This document shows, one piece after another, positions 34,470 to 45,335 of a stretch of DNA of 64,000 bases (position 1 is the stretch's first letter; each line of letters begins with the position of its first letter). Below the pieces are notes generated by a model. The model made no database searches. It was not told where the DNA came from and saw only the letters and a program-made list of their open reading frames with translations. The position numbers were made by a program, and so were the translations under genes. Source of the stretch: Candidatus Sulfotelmatobacter sp. (GTDB lineage: Bacteria; Acidobacteriota; Terriglobia; Terriglobales; Acidobacteriaceae); assembly GCA_030041415.1 (NCBI GenBank), contig JASHNX010000094.1, positions 1 through 64,000 on the forward strand. The letters are read 5' to 3'.

Positions 34470-37400
34470 ATGCACTCCCGTAGCGTAAAGTCGCTTCTGA
34501 TTATTCTTTTAGCTGTTTGCGTGGCTGGCACCCTGCCAGTTTGGGCACAATCGACTTCTTCCGGAACCGTGGCAGGAACAATCACTGACCCGACGGGCGC
34601 TGTTGTCGCCGGAGCGACGGTCTCACTGACCGATCCGGCCACAAACATTACCCGAACCGCGACCACGAACGCTACTGGGCGCTACTTCTTTGCCGACGTT
34701 ACCCCGGCAATTTACAACGTCTCGGTTTCCAAATCTGGATTCGCGACGGTGAAATCCGAGCACCAACAAGTGCAGATTGGGCTCGCGCTCAACGTCAATT
34801 TGGCGCTGCAAGTTGGCGGGACCAATGTGGTGGTCGAGGTTTCGGCAGTCGGTAATGAATTGCAGACCATGAACGCAACCGTAGGGAACACGGTTCCCAG
34901 CATCGCCATCGACAACCTGCCCAGTATCGGTCGCGATGTGAACACGTTCATCGAGTTGCAGCCGGGCGTCAGCGCTGGCGGCGACGTTGCCGGTGCGGTA
35001 AACGATCAAAGCTATTTCTCGCTGGATGGCGGCAACAACACGAACGATATGGATGGCAGCGGCGGCGTTTACACCTCCACCCAAACCGGCCTGGTCATCG
35101 GCGATCCCACGGGCGGCATGTCCACTCAGTCGTTTACTTACTCTGCCCCGTCAGGCGTAATGCCCACACCGGCCGACAGCGTAGAGGAGTTCAAGGTGAA
35201 CACCGCCGGGCAGACGGCCGACTTCAACAGTTCCGCTGGCGCAGAAATCAAGGTGGTTACGAAGCGCGGCACCAGCAGCTTCCACGGCACAGCCTACGAG
35301 TATTACAAAGACAATAACTGGTCATCGAATTCCTGGGCGAACAACGAATTTAACTGGGAAGGCGTAGCTCAGTGCGGCGCAGTTAACTGCGGGCACATCG
35401 ATCTTCCTTCGTATCATTTTAGCCGCTTTGGTGGAGCGCTAGGAGGGCCGCTCATTCCGAAAGATGTTCTCGGCGGGAAGACCTTCTTCTTTTTCAACTA
35501 TGAAGGTTTCCGCTATCCAAATTCCGAGACCATCGATAGAAACGTCCCCTCGCCTGCCCTGCGTTTAGGGTTGTTAACAAACTCCGCCACCGGCGCGATT
35601 GCCTACAACTTGAACAATGCTCCGGTCACGTATAAGGGCGTCACATATCCGGCGAACTACGGCTGCACCGGGGCCCCCGGTGGTCTCTGCGACCCGCTTG
35701 GCCTCGGTCTCAATCCTCTGGTTTCTCAAATATGGAATAAGTATGAACCGCAGTCGAACGCAACTTGCAGCCAGAGTCTTTGCGACAGCGCAAATATTCT
35801 GGGATATGCAGCGAACCTGAGCTTGCCCATCACCAGCAACTTTGATGTGGCGCGCATCGATCATGATTTCGGTTCCAAGAACCACTTCATGTCGAGCTGG
35901 CGCTACTACAACATCAAGCTGGCGTCGGATTCCCAGGTTGATATTGGAGGCTTCTTCCCGGGAGATACGCTGGGCACACCGGCCTCTCAATCCAGCGATC
36001 CGGTTCAAGACTGGTACTTTGTCGCCGGACTGACCACGAACATTACCACGAACACCACGAACGACATTCATTACAGCTACCTGCGGAACTGGTGGGCCTG
36101 GAACCGGGCCGGGGGGCCTCCACAGCTCAGCTCGCTTGGTGGTGCGCTTGAAATCGAAAGCGGTCAGGGAACCTGCGGCCAGACCTGCCAAGAACTTGAC
36201 CCGTACAACGTGGACAATCAGCAGATCCGCCGCCGCTTCTGGGACGGGCATGACAACATGATCCGCGACGATGTTTCCATGCTGAAAGGCAACCACCTGT
36301 TCCAGTGGGGAGGTACCTATCAGCATAATTTCGATTACCACCAGCGTAACGATAGCGGCGGCACCATCAATGCCTTCCCCGTGTATTCTCTGGGCGATAA
36401 TACTCTCGGCTCGTTGCTGAGTGTACCCACCGGAGCGACCGCCGCTTCATATCCTTGCAATACGACGGCTACACTTTCAAGCGGCGCAGGTAACTGCGAT
36501 TCGATTGTTGCGGCGACGTTGGGAGTGGTTTCCTACGCCGGGCAAATGTTCACACGCACGGGTTCGAGCCTGAGTTTGCAGCCTCCTCTTTCGAACGCCT
36601 TCGACAAGAGCGTCATTCCTTACTACAACGTCTATTTCAGCGACACGTGGCACCTGAAGCCGACGCTCACCTTTACTTACGGCTTGGGTTATACGATTGA
36701 GATGCCGCCCACCGAGCAGAACGGGAAGCAAACAGTGCTGGTGGACGCCGCCAATGAGCCTATTAGTACTGAGACTTACATCACCAATGTGAAAAGAGCT
36801 GCCTTGGCTGGCCAGGTGTACAACCCGGAAATGGGGTTTGCGCTGGTTGGCAATGCCGCGAACGGATTGAAGTACCCCTATAACCCCTACTACGGCGAAT
36901 TCAGCCCGCGCGTTGCCGTAGCCTGGAATCCGCACTTCGATAGCGATTCCCTGGCTGGCAAAATCTTCGGGCATGAAGATACGGTCCTTCGCGGTGGTTA
37001 TGGACGGCAATATGGCCGTTTGAACGGCGTCACTCAGGTTCTCGTTCCGCTGTTGGGACTTGGCTTGGAACAACCAGTATCGTGCAAGTCCAACATTTCC
37101 ACCGGGGCGGGAGGCTGGGCCTGTGGAGGCTCGGGTGCAGCGACTTACTCTGACGCATTCCGCGTTGGGGCGACACCCTCCGCTAGCGGCGGCCCGACGG
37201 TCCCGCTGATCTCGCTTGCAACTCCAACTCTGCCGCAGCCGGTCTATCCCGGGTTCAACAATGCCTTTTCGTCAAGCCCCGAGGCCCTGGATCCGAACTT
37301 CCGGCCGAACGCGATTGACTCGGTGGATGTCACGCTCCAGCGTCAGTTGACCCACAGAGTCACGTTGGAACTGGGTTACATCTACCGACGAATCACTCAC

Positions 37401-38702
37401 GAGTATCAGCCTGTCGAACTGAACCCTGTTCCCTACATGATGACCCTGGGTGGTCAGCAGTTTGTGCAAGCCTATGACAACGTGTTGCTGGCATACTGCG
37501 GCGGCATCGCCGGAATGGCCGGTGGCGGATGCAAGGGAAATGCTGGAGCTGTCACGCCACAGCCTTTCTTCGAACACGCGTTGAAGGGTACAGGCTACTG
37601 CAATGGCTTCTCGAGTTGCACGGCTGCAGTCGTTGCGAACGAAGGTAGCAACCTAGCTAATGTACAGGTATGGGGCCTCTGGAGCGATCTGGATACTGGC
37701 GTTGGCTGCCCCGCAGGCGGATGTACTGATACCAACGGGAATGTCGGCGCTTTTAACTTCCCACGCAGTTTGCAGAGCACTCCGATTCCAACTACCTGCA
37801 ACGCGACAACGACGATCGGTTGCTCCGGAGCGTTCACCGACGGAGCCTTCCTAAACGCCAGCATTGGCTACGGCAATTACAATGCCGGTTTTATTTCCGT
37901 CAAGACGTCTGATTGGCGCGGGCTGACCATGCAATCGAATTTCACCTGGTCGAAAGCTCTCGGAACCGCGGCGCAGGCGCAGTCCTCGAGCGAACTGGAT
38001 ACCCTCGATCCCTTCAACTTGCAAGAACAGTACGGCAGACAGGCTTGGGACCGCAAAATCCTCTACAACGCGTTCCTTGTCTACCAGCCTCCGTTCTACA
38101 AGGGGCAGAATGGAGCCATAGGGCGAATACTGGGCGGATGGACGTTCTCGACCATCTTTGCTGCAGGCTCCGGCGTCCCGACACAGGTCGGTACGACTTT
38201 TGGTAACTATCAATCCTTCGGCGCGTGCGATGGTGTCGGCTGCGCCGACTACGACTTGGAGAACGCCGTGCCTATCGGCTCCGTTCCCAACCGTCATGCC
38301 TACTACTGCCCAGGAAACGCCATCGGCACCGCGGCCAACGGATTCTGCGCCACTCAAACCAACAGTTACCCCGTGAACTATTTCCCGACTGGAGTGCTCC
38401 AGGCTTCGAACTGGCGTAACCCGATCCTCGGAATTGATTCGCGGGATGGCGGCTCCGGAATCCTCGGGGGGTTGGCGTACTGGAACGTGGACTTCAGCAT
38501 CAAGAAGAGCGTCCGCGTGGCGGAAAGCGTCAACCTGGAATTCCAGGGTGTCTTCGCCAACGTACTGAACCACAATCAGTGGACCGATAACTACCTAGGC
38601 CTCTACAATGACCCCGGCTTTGGAGCTCTCGGTTTCAACACCGGATACAACGGCGAGGCGGAGCCCAGAAACATTCAGCTCGGCGCTCGGGTCCGGTTCT
38701 AG
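34470..38702 (+). CDS. TonB-dependent outer membrane receptor with carboxypeptidase-regulatory N-terminus (Oar-like)
   Basis: A 1410-residue outer-membrane protein. A signal peptide (SLLIILLAVCVAGTLPVWAQ) is followed by a carboxypeptidase-regulatory beta-sandwich at about 30-115 (GTVAGTITDPTGAVVAGATV), the plug domain (IDNLPSIGRDVNTFIELQPG, then VKVVTKRGTSSFHGTAYEYY-like strand), and a large barrel that ends RNIQLGARVRF with the terminal Phe needed for insertion. Such receptors are greatly expanded in acidobacteria and import polymers or metal chelates using TonB energy; the substrate cannot be read. AGGAGGA precedes the ATG at 34470. A strong terminator follows. The tonB-exbBD cluster at 55 kb could supply energy. 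Confidence 0.95.
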   Translation: MHSRSVKSLLIILLAVCVAGTLPVWAQSTSSGTVAGTITDPTGAVVAGATVSLTDPATNITRTATTNATGRYFFADVTPAIYNVSVSKSGFATVKSEHQQVQIGLALNVNLALQVGGTNVVVEVSAVGNELQTMNATVGNTVPSIAIDNLPSIGRDVNTFIELQPGVSAGGDVAGAVNDQSYFSLDGGNNTNDMDGSGGVYTSTQTGLVIGDPTGGMSTQSFTYSAPSGVMPTPADSVEEFKVNTAGQTADFNSSAGAEIKVVTKRGTSSFHGTAYEYYKDNNWSSNSWANNEFNWEGVAQCGAVNCGHIDLPSYHFSRFGGALGGPLIPKDVLGGKTFFFFNYEGFRYPNSETIDRNVPSPALRLGLLTNSATGAIAYNLNNAPVTYKGVTYPANYGCTGAPGGLCDPLGLGLNPLVSQIWNKYEPQSNATCSQSLCDSANILGYAANLSLPITSNFDVARIDHDFGSKNHFMSSWRYYNIKLASDSQVDIGGFFPGDTLGTPASQSSDPVQDWYFVAGLTTNITTNTTNDIHYSYLRNWWAWNRAGGPPQLSSLGGALEIESGQGTCGQTCQELDPYNVDNQQIRRRFWDGHDNMIRDDVSMLKGNHLFQWGGTYQHNFDYHQRNDSGGTINAFPVYSLGDNTLGSLLSVPTGATAASYPCNTTATLSSGAGNCDSIVAATLGVVSYAGQMFTRTGSSLSLQPPLSNAFDKSVIPYYNVYFSDTWHLKPTLTFTYGLGYTIEMPPTEQNGKQTVLVDAANEPISTETYITNVKRAALAGQVYNPEMGFALVGNAANGLKYPYNPYYGEFSPRVAVAWNPHFDSDSLAGKIFGHEDTVLRGGYGRQYGRLNGVTQVLVPLLGLGLEQPVSCKSNISTGAGGWACGGSGAATYSDAFRVGATPSASGGPTVPLISLATPTLPQPVYPGFNNAFSSSPEALDPNFRPNAIDSVDVTLQRQLTHRVTLELGYIYRRITHEYQPVELNPVPYMMTLGGQQFVQAYDNVLLAYCGGIAGMAGGGCKGNAGAVTPQPFFEHALKGTGYCNGFSSCTAAVVANEGSNLANVQVWGLWSDLDTGVGCPAGGCTDTNGNVGAFNFPRSLQSTPIPTTCNATTTIGCSGAFTDGAFLNASIGYGNYNAGFISVKTSDWRGLTMQSNFTWSKALGTAAQAQSSSELDTLDPFNLQEQYGRQAWDRKILYNAFLVYQPPFYKGQNGAIGRILGGWTFSTIFAAGSGVPTQVGTTFGNYQSFGACDGVGCADYDLENAVPIGSVPNRHAYYCPGNAIGTAANGFCATQTNSYPVNYFPTGVLQASNWRNPILGIDSRDGGSGILGGLAYWNVDFSIKKSVRVAESVNLEFQGVFANVLNHNQWTDNYLGLYNDPGFGALGFNTGYNGEAEPRNIQLGARVRF

Positions 38703-38722
38703 TCCAACATCAACTTCCGAAT

Positions 38723-38756
38723 AGCCCGCAGCTTCGCGCTGCGGGCTTATTTTTTG
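38723..38756 (+). terminator. Strong intrinsic terminator after the receptor gene
   Basis: AGCCCGCAGC at 38723-38732 pairs with GCTGCGGGCT at 38738-38747 around TTCGC, then TATTTTTTG. Classic form, 21 bases after the receptor stop and before the convergent mnmE. Confidence 0.9.
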
Positions 38757-38806
38757 TGAGGGCACGCGGCCAATTTGGCATGATGGCCCGATATACAACT
38801 CCAGCT

Positions 38807-40234
38807 CTATTTCCCGATGCAAAACGTGCTGAAGATGAGATTCAGAATGTCATCCCGGGTGGTGGCGCCGGTGATCGAATCGAGCGGCCGCAGCGCGTTA
38901 TAAAGATCGAGAAGCAACATTTCATGAGGAACTCTCGCTGCGACCGCGGCTGTGGCAGCGTCGAGCGCGGCGAGTGCATCCTGCACGAGGCCTTGATGCC
39001 GGGCGTTCGTAAGGAATCCGGCCTCGGCCTGCGCTCCGGTTGCTCCGCCAACGTGCCGTAAAATCTCGCTGCGCAGATCGGCAATTCCAGCGCCCGTAAG
39101 CGCAGAAACCTGCAGCGAGGAAGCCCAGGGATTGTCCGGCCCGCGCTCGACCAGATCGCACTTGTTCGCAATTACGATGGCCGGACGATTTCCGGCCTGA
39201 TCGAGAAGCTCCTTATCTTCCGGCACGACGCCCTGTGACGCGTCGAGGACAACCAGCACGAGATCGGCGTCGACCAGCGCTTCCATCGATTTGCGGATGC
39301 CGATGGATTCGGCTTCGTCGAGCGCCTGCCGGATTCCTGCAGTATCGACGAGCTGAACTGGAATGCCGCCGATGGACACCGTCTCACTGACAAGGTCGCG
39401 GGTTGTGCCGGGAGTAGCTGTCACGATCGCGCGATCATGCTCGACCAGCCGGTTGAACAGGCTAGACTTGCCGACGTTTGGCCGGCCGACAATCGCGAGG
39501 GTCAAACCCTCGTGCACAATCTTGCCGTAGGCAAAGCTGGCCGCGAGTTGAGTTAGCGGCGTGCGGACTGCGGCAATCCGTTCCAGAATCTGTCGATCGG
39601 GCAGCACCGAAACATCGTCTTCTGCAAAATCGATACCCGCCTCGAGAACCGCAATGAGCTCGACCAGTTTCTGCTTGATCGGCTGAAGGCGCCTTGAGAG
39701 CGCTCCTTCGAGCTGCTGGGCAGCGATCTTGGCCTGATACAAAGTCTGTGATTCGATCAGATCGCGGACGGCTTCCGCCTGCGCCAGATCGATCCGGCCG
39801 TTCAAGAACGCGCGCATGGTGAATTCGCCAGGTTCGGCTAGGCGCGCTCCGGACGCGATGGTGAGCTCGACAATATGCCGCAGAACTACGGGAGATCCAT
39901 GGGCAGAGATTTCGACAATGTCGTCGGTGGTGTACGAATGTGGCTTGGCGAAGTAAGTGACAACGACTTCGTCGATGCGCTGTGGTTGTGGGACAGGCGC
40001 CCCCGGCTGCCTGTCCTGAGCGCCGTCGAAGGATCCGGCAGAGCAAGGCTCGGCAGCTTCCGTTGGGGGATCGATCAGTTCGCCAAAAACTGCGCGTCCC
40101 GGCCCCATCTGATGTCGCAATCGTAGAATGGGTGCGGCGATGGCGCGCGCACTTGGGCCGGCAATGCGCACAACGCCGATTCCTCCGCGTCCGGGCGGGG
40201 TTGCAATGGCGACGATCGTATCGTCAAGGTTCAC
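38807..40234 (-). CDS. mnmE: tRNA modification GTPase MnmE
   Basis: 475-residue GTPase that with MnmG puts the aminomethyl-type group on wobble uridine-34. The N-terminal domain starts with [20 protein letters not shown]; the GTPase has P-loop [25 protein letters not shown] and NKCD; the C-terminus ends with the CIGK motif whose Cys is essential. Residues near 60-80 contain [20 protein letters not shown], an in-frame repeat insert. The GTG at 40234 was chosen since the family begins right before DDTI; a TTG at 40267 is in frame but less fitting. Its partner MnmG is at 46.1 kb on the same strand. Confidence 0.94.
   Translation of the reverse strand: MNLDDTIVAIATPPGRGGIGVVRIAGPSARAIAAPILRLRHQMGPGRAVFGELIDPPTEAAEPCSAGSFDGAQDRQPGAPVPQPQRIDEVVVTYFAKPHSYTTDDIVEISAHGSPVVLRHIVELTIASGARLAEPGEFTMRAFLNGRIDLAQAEAVRDLIESQTLYQAKIAAQQLEGALSRRLQPIKQKLVELIAVLEAGIDFAEDDVSVLPDRQILERIAAVRTPLTQLAASFAYGKIVHEGLTLAIVGRPNVGKSSLFNRLVEHDRAIVTATPGTTRDLVSETVSIGGIPVQLVDTAGIRQALDEAESIGIRKSMEALVDADLVLVVLDASQGVVPEDKELLDQAGNRPAIVIANKCDLVERGPDNPWASSLQVSALTGAGIADLRSEILRHVGGATGAQAEAGFLTNARHQGLVQDALAALDAATAAVAARVPHEMLLLDLYNALRPLDSITGATTRDDILNLIFSTFCIGK
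39995..40060. repeat. Dispersed repeat inserted in mnmE
   Basis: The plus strand reads CTGCCTGTCCTGAGCGCCGT then CGAAGGATCCGGC. This CCTGAGC...GTCGAAGGA form is a variant of the elements seen at 47750 and 21880. In mnmE it translates to the low-similarity stretch with [11 protein letters not shown], inside the N-terminal domain. Reading frame is preserved. Confidence 0.6.
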
Positions 40235-40297
40235 CGGGCGATTGTAGCGGTTACACTGGATGCACAACCAGCATCACCGATGTGCAAACATCCTAGG

Positions 40298-40347
40298 TTG
40301 TGTCATCCCGAAGTCCCGCGCTTTTACCAGCGGGGCGAGGGATCTCC
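40298..40347. repeat. Dispersed repeat copy upstream of the carbonic anhydrase gene
   Basis: TGTCATCCCGAAGTCCCGCG followed by an inverted CGCGCT...AGCGGGG-like part and GAGGGATCTCC. It resembles the TCATTCCGA...GAGGAAC elements found elsewhere in the window and lies in the gap between the mnmE start and the next gene. Confidence 0.55.
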
Positions 40348-40380
40348 AACGAACAGAACGCTCAAGATCAAGGAGTGAAC

Positions 40381-40878
40381 TTGTCGGTCGCAGACGAACT
40401 GATCAAAGCCAATCACGAATTCGTGAAGAACTTCAATCTGGGTGATCTTGCCGTTAAGCCACGCCGCCGCGTCGCCGTACTTGCCTGCATGGATTCCCGC
40501 ATTCTTTTCGAGCGCTGCCTCGGGTTGCAGCCCGGTGATGCGCACATGATCCGCAATGCCGGAGGTATTGCGACCGATGACGCGCTGCGCTCGCTGATTG
40601 TGTCTCATCACCTGCTCGATACGCAGGAGTTCATCGTCATCAACCACACCGATTGCGGCCTGCTGAAAGTGAAGGAAGAGGGACTCCGGGCAAGACTTAG
40701 AGACAAAATGGGCGCCGATGCCCGCGAGCCTGCGCACTTCTACGCCTTCGACGATCTGGAAAAAAATGTGCGTGAGCAGGTGCACTGTGTGAAGTTACAT
40801 CCGTGGATTCCCAAGCATATTCCGGTACGCGGATTTATTTATGACGTCAAGACGGGAAGATTGGCCGAAGTGAAATGA
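40381..40878 (+). CDS. Beta-class carbonic anhydrase
   Basis: Zinc enzyme of 165 residues interconverting CO2 and bicarbonate. The zinc ligands are C36 in VLACMDSR, H89 and C92 in INHTDCG, with the Asp-Arg dyad D38/R40 intact. RNAGGIATDDALRSL is the conserved helix start. It is a short form, close to the small beta-CA group found in mycobacteria and methanogens. The start is a TTG at 40381, five bases after AGGAG at 40371-40375; a frame extension back to 40300 lies in a dispersed repeat and is not credible. Confidence 0.9.
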   Translation: MSVADELIKANHEFVKNFNLGDLAVKPRRRVAVLACMDSRILFERCLGLQPGDAHMIRNAGGIATDDALRSLIVSHHLLDTQEFIVINHTDCGLLKVKEEGLRARLRDKMGADAREPAHFYAFDDLEKNVREQVHCVKLHPWIPKHIPVRGFIYDVKTGRLAEVK

Positions 40879-41026
40879 ATCATTTTGGCGAAAGCCCATC
40901 CAGATTAGATTTGTGATTCAGAACGCGTCGCGGTGAGGGATCTGCTTCTTCGCACCTGATCAAAACAGCAGATTTCTCACTTCGGTCGGAATGCCGACCC
41001 CCAGAAGTGGGGCTTCGCTACAATAT

Positions 41027-41950
41027 CTACCTCACAACCCTTTCAATCTCCCCCTTCAGCTCCTCATACGGCACGGCCCCCGGATGGTACCAAGCCACCT
41101 TGCCGGTTTTATCCAACAAGACAAGCGTTGGCGTGGTCGAAGCTCCGTAAACATCAAAATTGTACTTGCTGATCGGCACCGGCATATCGAGCAGTCCTCC
41201 GTAGAAGCGATGCCGCACTGCATCGATATACGCGAGTTCATCGCTCGGTGCCGCGTGCTCGACTTGGGCCGTGTAACCATAGAGCTGCGTCGGACCAACC
41301 ACTTTCAACCCTTGCGGCGCGAATTCGCTTCGCAATTCAGAGATGATCGGCGCTTCCGCTTTGCAGTCGGAGCACCAATGCGCCCAGAAAAACAAAAGGA
41401 CGGGCGAGCCCTTGAGCTGGGTGAGCGTGGGCGGCTTCGATCCAAGAAATTGCTCTTCGTGCAATGCCGGAGCGAGGCGGCCCTCAAACGTCAGCAGGTT
41501 CAGGTTTTTCTGCAGCCGCGGGCGGATAGAAGTATTGCCATAGGTTCGCAGCGCGGTTCGGAGAAGTGCGATCGCCTGCGTGCGTTCGCCTCGTTCTGAC
41601 AGCACCTGCGCCCGAACCTCGATTGCGGCTCCGAGCGCGAGCGGCAAATGGGGTTCTGCATCGAGCGGCCGACTCTTCAGTTCGGCGACGGACAGGGCTT
41701 CCGTTTGCTTCGCATAAGACGCCGCCTGGTCATATTGCCCCGCTGCAAGTGCAGCACGCGCCATCCAGGAATAGGCCTCCAAATATTCCGGCGTGATGCC
41801 CGCTTGCGCCCGATAGGAATTCAGGTAAGAGTCGGCAGCGCTGAAATTGTTTTGTGCTAATGCGGTGCGGACATTATCGACCACCCCAGCCCACGCTGGA
41901 GTGATGAGAATTATCAAAACAGTAAACTTCCGCAGACCCATATTTCCCAT
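41027..41950 (-). CDS. Exported thioredoxin-like (TlpA/ResA type) protein with helical repeat region
   Basis: A 307-residue protein. A signal peptide (MGLRKFTVLIILITPAWAG) is followed by a helical, TPR-like region to about 165 and a thioredoxin fold. The active site is WAHWCSDCKAEAP, with the C-S-D-C pair, and the cis-Pro strand is ASTTPTLVLLDKTG. Such proteins reduce disulphides outside the cytoplasm, for cytochrome c maturation or other clients. The ATG at 41950 and another at 41941 are both possible. No cytochrome maturation gene lies adjacent, so the client is unknown. Confidence 0.88.
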   Translation of the reverse strand: MGNMGLRKFTVLIILITPAWAGVVDNVRTALAQNNFSAADSYLNSYRAQAGITPEYLEAYSWMARAALAAGQYDQAASYAKQTEALSVAELKSRPLDAEPHLPLALGAAIEVRAQVLSERGERTQAIALLRTALRTYGNTSIRPRLQKNLNLLTFEGRLAPALHEEQFLGSKPPTLTQLKGSPVLLFFWAHWCSDCKAEAPIISELRSEFAPQGLKVVGPTQLYGYTAQVEHAAPSDELAYIDAVRHRFYGGLLDMPVPISKYNFDVYGASTTPTLVLLDKTGKVAWYHPGAVPYEELKGEIERVVR

Positions 41951-41986
41951 GATCGCTTTTGGACGTGCATCTTGGCAAATGGACAC

Positions 41987-42216
41987 CGTCAGGTCAATTC
42001 CGTAGTTGTCTAAGTAACTGTATCAAAAAGGGTTATGATTGCACTCAGTAAAAACATGTAGCTTTTTTGAGGCATTTCCAATAGAATGGTGCTGCGTTTG
42101 ACTTTAGAGTTCTTTCGCAGTATCCAGTTTCTCCGCAAACCAGCGTGTGACCTGCCTGCAGAAGAAGCCTTCCAAAGTTTCAGCGCTACATCAACACAAA
42201 GGAAATTAAGCAACAC
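41987..42216. other. Promoter and leader region of the cold-shock gene
   Basis: 230 bases between the divergent thioredoxin-like and cold-shock genes. The stretch before the cold-shock start is A/T-richer than its surroundings, and AAAGGAAATT lies near the start. A long 5' leader is usual for cspA-type genes, and the length permits one. I could not define the -10/-35 boxes. Confidence 0.35.
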
Positions 42217-42417
42217 ATGGAAACAGGAACAGTGAAGTGGTTTAACGACGCCAAGGGCTACGGTTTCATCAGCCGCCAGAACGGCGAGGATGTCTTCGTG
42301 CATTTCTCCGCCATTCAGGCCAGCGGCTTCCGCAGCTTGCAAGAAGGTCAGCAGGTGCAGTTCGACGTGGTCAAAGGCCCCAAGGGCTGGCAGGCCGAGA
42401 ACGTCAAGAATACGTAA
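42217..42417 (+). CDS. Cold-shock protein, CspA family
   Basis: A 66-residue single cold-shock domain that binds single-stranded RNA and DNA and melts secondary structure. The start [18 protein letters not shown] and the motif [10 protein letters not shown] are the RNP1- and RNP2-type RNA-binding patches. Length and charge are typical. It has its own promoter region and terminator and so forms a single-gene unit. Confidence 0.97.
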   Translation: METGTVKWFNDAKGYGFISRQNGEDVFVHFSAIQASGFRSLQEGQQVQFDVVKGPKGWQAENVKNT

Positions 42418-42448
42418 ACCACTTTGCGGCTACAATCCGCAAGCAGGA

Positions 42449-42476
42449 AAAAGGCGGCCAGAAATGGCCGCCTTTT
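42449..42476. terminator. Intrinsic terminator after the cold-shock gene
   Basis: AAAAGGCGGCC at 42449-42459 pairs with GGCCGCCTTTT at 42466-42476 around AGAAAT. With T-runs on both strands, it may serve both the cold-shock gene and the kinase gene that ends at 42561 on the minus strand. Confidence 0.88.
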
Positions 42477-42560
42477 GAACTGGAGATTGAGTAATTGAGA
42501 AACATTCCGAATTGAGCAATTTGAAAGCTTCGGTGCACAATTGCCAAATCAAACGATTAT

Positions 42561-45335
42561 TCAATGAGTCTGGTTTTCGCGGATCAGCACCACATCTGAA
42601 TCCGTGTGCCCGCGCACCAGCGCTAATTGCTTTCCATCAAACGACCAGTGGAAATCGTAGATCCGTTCGGAAGTGAAATCGGTAATCTGCCTGCCCTTCG
42701 ATCCGTCCAGCGGCTGCATCCACAAGTTATCTACGCCGTTGTCGCGTGTGGGGTACACCACGCCTTTACCGTCATGGCTGAAGCGTATAAGCCCGAGGCG
42801 CAGGCGCTCGAAATCCAGCTTCCTCGCTTGTCCCGTGTCTGTATCCACCAGCACCAACGTGTCTTTGTGTCCCAGCGCGTGTTCGAGGGTAGCGAATGCA
42901 GCCCATTTTCCATCGGGAGAAACATCGAACTGGCTGTCGCTAATGGCGAGTTTTGAAACCGCCTGCGGTGTGCCGCCGTCGATCGGAACGCGCGCCAAGG
43001 TCGGTTCATCTTCTTGATCAATGTAATACACCCAGCGTCCATCGGGCGAACAGAGCGGCAGAGTATCGCGCCTGCCAGTGGTGACCTGTTTCAGGTTCCC
43101 CCCAGATGCATCGACGCGCCAAACATTAACATCGCCCGCTGTTCCCAGAGAAAGAAGTTCAAATACGGTGTAATAGCCGTTGGCGCAGGCCGAAAAGTCC
43201 CCGGCAGCTTTTCCGGTTCCTTCCTGAGGGGTGGTGACTGTTTTATTTCCGGTCGAGGGATCGATGCGGGTGAGAACGTTTCCCTGGTCGCCGATCAACT
43301 GACCATCGGCCGTCCAGCTGAAATTCGTATTCGCACGCGCGGTTCCAACCGCGTGAGCCTGTGCGGCAGGACCCGGAGTGACAAAAAGATTCCAGTGTTC
43401 CTCACTCAAAATAGTCGCCAGTGTAACTCCGCTGGTCGCGATACTGACGCCAGAGTACGTATTTGTGTCATGCGTGATAAAAGAAACTTTCGCCTCTGGA
43501 TAAGAAACGAATCCGATCTGCGCCTGATGAAGATTAGTCTGATTGTGAAGCAGCCCAAGCAGACCGATGCCGCTGGGCATCCAGGTTGGGGACGCAAAAA
43601 AGTAATCTTGCCCTTTGAAGAACGGTTCTTTCTTTCCACCGGCGACGTCCACGGTGACAAGTCCCTGCACGTATCCCGCGTGCAGTTCGTTACACATGAT
43701 GGTCTTTCCATCGGGAGACCACGCCGGGGAAGACAATCCCTCAGCCATCGAACCGCTAGTGAGGATCTTCTCCTCCGAATCGCCGCCATCCACGGGGCGA
43801 ACAATCAACTGATATTTCCCTTCCTCCGGATTGTCGTAGCGCATGAAAGCGTACCTGTTTCCATCGGGTGAGAAGGTAATGTTCGAATCCACATCGGAAG
43901 CAAGTTTTTGCGGAGTCTCGCCAAGCAGTGCGGAGCGGTAGAGAAACTTCAATTCCGGATTTCCCGGATCGCTACGCACAAAGTAGAAATAGTTCCCATC
44001 CGGAGAAAATCTGAGACCGCTGTAGTAGACATCCGCCGGGGGCTGCACCTGCACGTTGCTGTTTGTGGGAATATTACGCAACCACAAGCTGGCAAGTCCG
44101 TTTTTGCGGGACATGCACAAAACATATTGGCCGTTAGGAGAAATAGCCGCGAGAACTTCGTTTCCGGTGTCTGTCACCTTTGTTGCCGAAATATTCTGAA
44201 AGGGAATCGCCCGCCTGCGGCTGAGCAAAAAGTAGGTGCCACCAATGACGGTGATGACGGCCAGAAGCACGATTGTGCCAAGCAGTCGCAGTGTCCGGCT
44301 CGAAGCAAGAGGTTGTGTCGCAGAGCCGCCGGACGATATTCGGTCGTTGGCGGCAGAAACGCCCGAAGCGGCTGAGGGGGAAGAAGATATTTGCGTTGTC
44401 GAACCGCTGACTAATCCCATTTGCGCCGACTTACGACCGGATTCGGTATCGCGCTTCAACCTCCTAAGGTCGCCGCGCAGATCTGCTGCCGACTGATAGC
44501 GAAGCTCGCGATCTTTCTCGAGCGCCTTGGCAATGATTTCATCGAGCTTGGCGGGGAGGGAAGGATTCAGTTGCAGGACGGGTGTTGGATCAAGCTCAAG
44601 GATGGCATGAAAAGAGATCGCCGAGGTCGCTCCCGAGAATGGCAGGCGACCAGTTGCCATTTGGTAAATCACGACCCCGAGAGAAAATAGATCCGTGCGC
44701 GCATCCAGCGCTTCACCCCGCGCCTGCTCCGGAGACATGTAGGCGATGGTGCCAACGGTTGCCCCGGGGCTGGTCAGGTGAGCGGGCGATGGCGAGTCCT
44801 GCGTAGCTCCAATAGTTTCCATCGCCAGCTCGGGATGGGAAAGCTTGGCAAGGCCGAAGTCGAGCACCTTTACCTGTCCGCGCTGTGTAATAAAAATATT
44901 CGCCGGTTTGATGTCGCGGTGGATGATGCCCTTCGCGTGCGCGGCGTCGAGGGCATCGGCAAGCTGAATGCTCCATTCGAGCAGGCGGTCCACGGTGACG
45001 CCGGTCGCGCCAATTCTTCGGGCGAGCGTCTCGCCATCGAGAAGCTCCATGGCAATAAACAACTGCAACTGGCCATCTTCGTCCTGAGTTTTCTCGACGG
45101 CATAGATGGTGCAAATGTTCGGATGATTCAGCGCGGACGCAGCGCGCGCCTCGAGCAGAAAGCGGTCAAGCGCAGTCTGATCGCTCGAAAGCTGGGGAGG
45201 AAGAAACTTCAGCGCCACTCGGCGGCCAAGATCGAGATCCTGCGCCTCGTAGACAACGCCCATTCCGCCGCTCCCGAGCTGCCCCGTGATGCGGTAATGG
45301 GAGATGGTTTGGCCGATGATAGGTGAGCCGGACAA
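42561..45335 (-). CDS. Membrane Ser/Thr protein kinase with C-terminal TolB-type beta-propeller
   Basis: A 924-residue kinase. The kinase domain (about 10-280) has [48 protein letters not shown] and SPEQARGE. After a polar linker a transmembrane helix lies near 350-370 ([20 protein letters not shown]), and the outer part consists of repeated SPDGNYFYF- and [10 protein letters not shown]-type blades of a WD40-like TolB propeller. This places the kinase inside and the propeller in the periplasm, where it can sense ligands. The start is TTG at 45335. The first residues share [10 protein letters not shown] with the kinase at 6 kb. Confidence 0.93.
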   Translation of the reverse strand: MSGSPIIGQTISHYRITGQLGSGGMGVVYEAQDLDLGRRVALKFLPPQLSSDQTALDRFLLEARAASALNHPNICTIYAVEKTQDEDGQLQLFIAMELLDGETLARRIGATGVTVDRLLEWSIQLADALDAAHAKGIIHRDIKPANIFITQRGQVKVLDFGLAKLSHPELAMETIGATQDSPSPAHLTSPGATVGTIAYMSPEQARGEALDARTDLFSLGVVIYQMATGRLPFSGATSAISFHAILELDPTPVLQLNPSLPAKLDEIIAKALEKDRELRYQSAADLRGDLRRLKRDTESGRKSAQMGLVSGSTTQISSSPSAASGVSAANDRISSGGSATQPLASSRTLRLLGTIVLLAVITVIGGTYFLLSRRRAIPFQNISATKVTDTGNEVLAAISPNGQYVLCMSRKNGLASLWLRNIPTNSNVQVQPPADVYYSGLRFSPDGNYFYFVRSDPGNPELKFLYRSALLGETPQKLASDVDSNITFSPDGNRYAFMRYDNPEEGKYQLIVRPVDGGDSEEKILTSGSMAEGLSSPAWSPDGKTIMCNELHAGYVQGLVTVDVAGGKKEPFFKGQDYFFASPTWMPSGIGLLGLLHNQTNLHQAQIGFVSYPEAKVSFITHDTNTYSGVSIATSGVTLATILSEEHWNLFVTPGPAAQAHAVGTARANTNFSWTADGQLIGDQGNVLTRIDPSTGNKTVTTPQEGTGKAAGDFSACANGYYTVFELLSLGTAGDVNVWRVDASGGNLKQVTTGRRDTLPLCSPDGRWVYYIDQEDEPTLARVPIDGGTPQAVSKLAISDSQFDVSPDGKWAAFATLEHALGHKDTLVLVDTDTGQARKLDFERLRLGLIRFSHDGKGVVYPTRDNGVDNLWMQPLDGSKGRQITDFTSERIYDFHWSFDGKQLALVRGHTDSDVVLIRENQTH

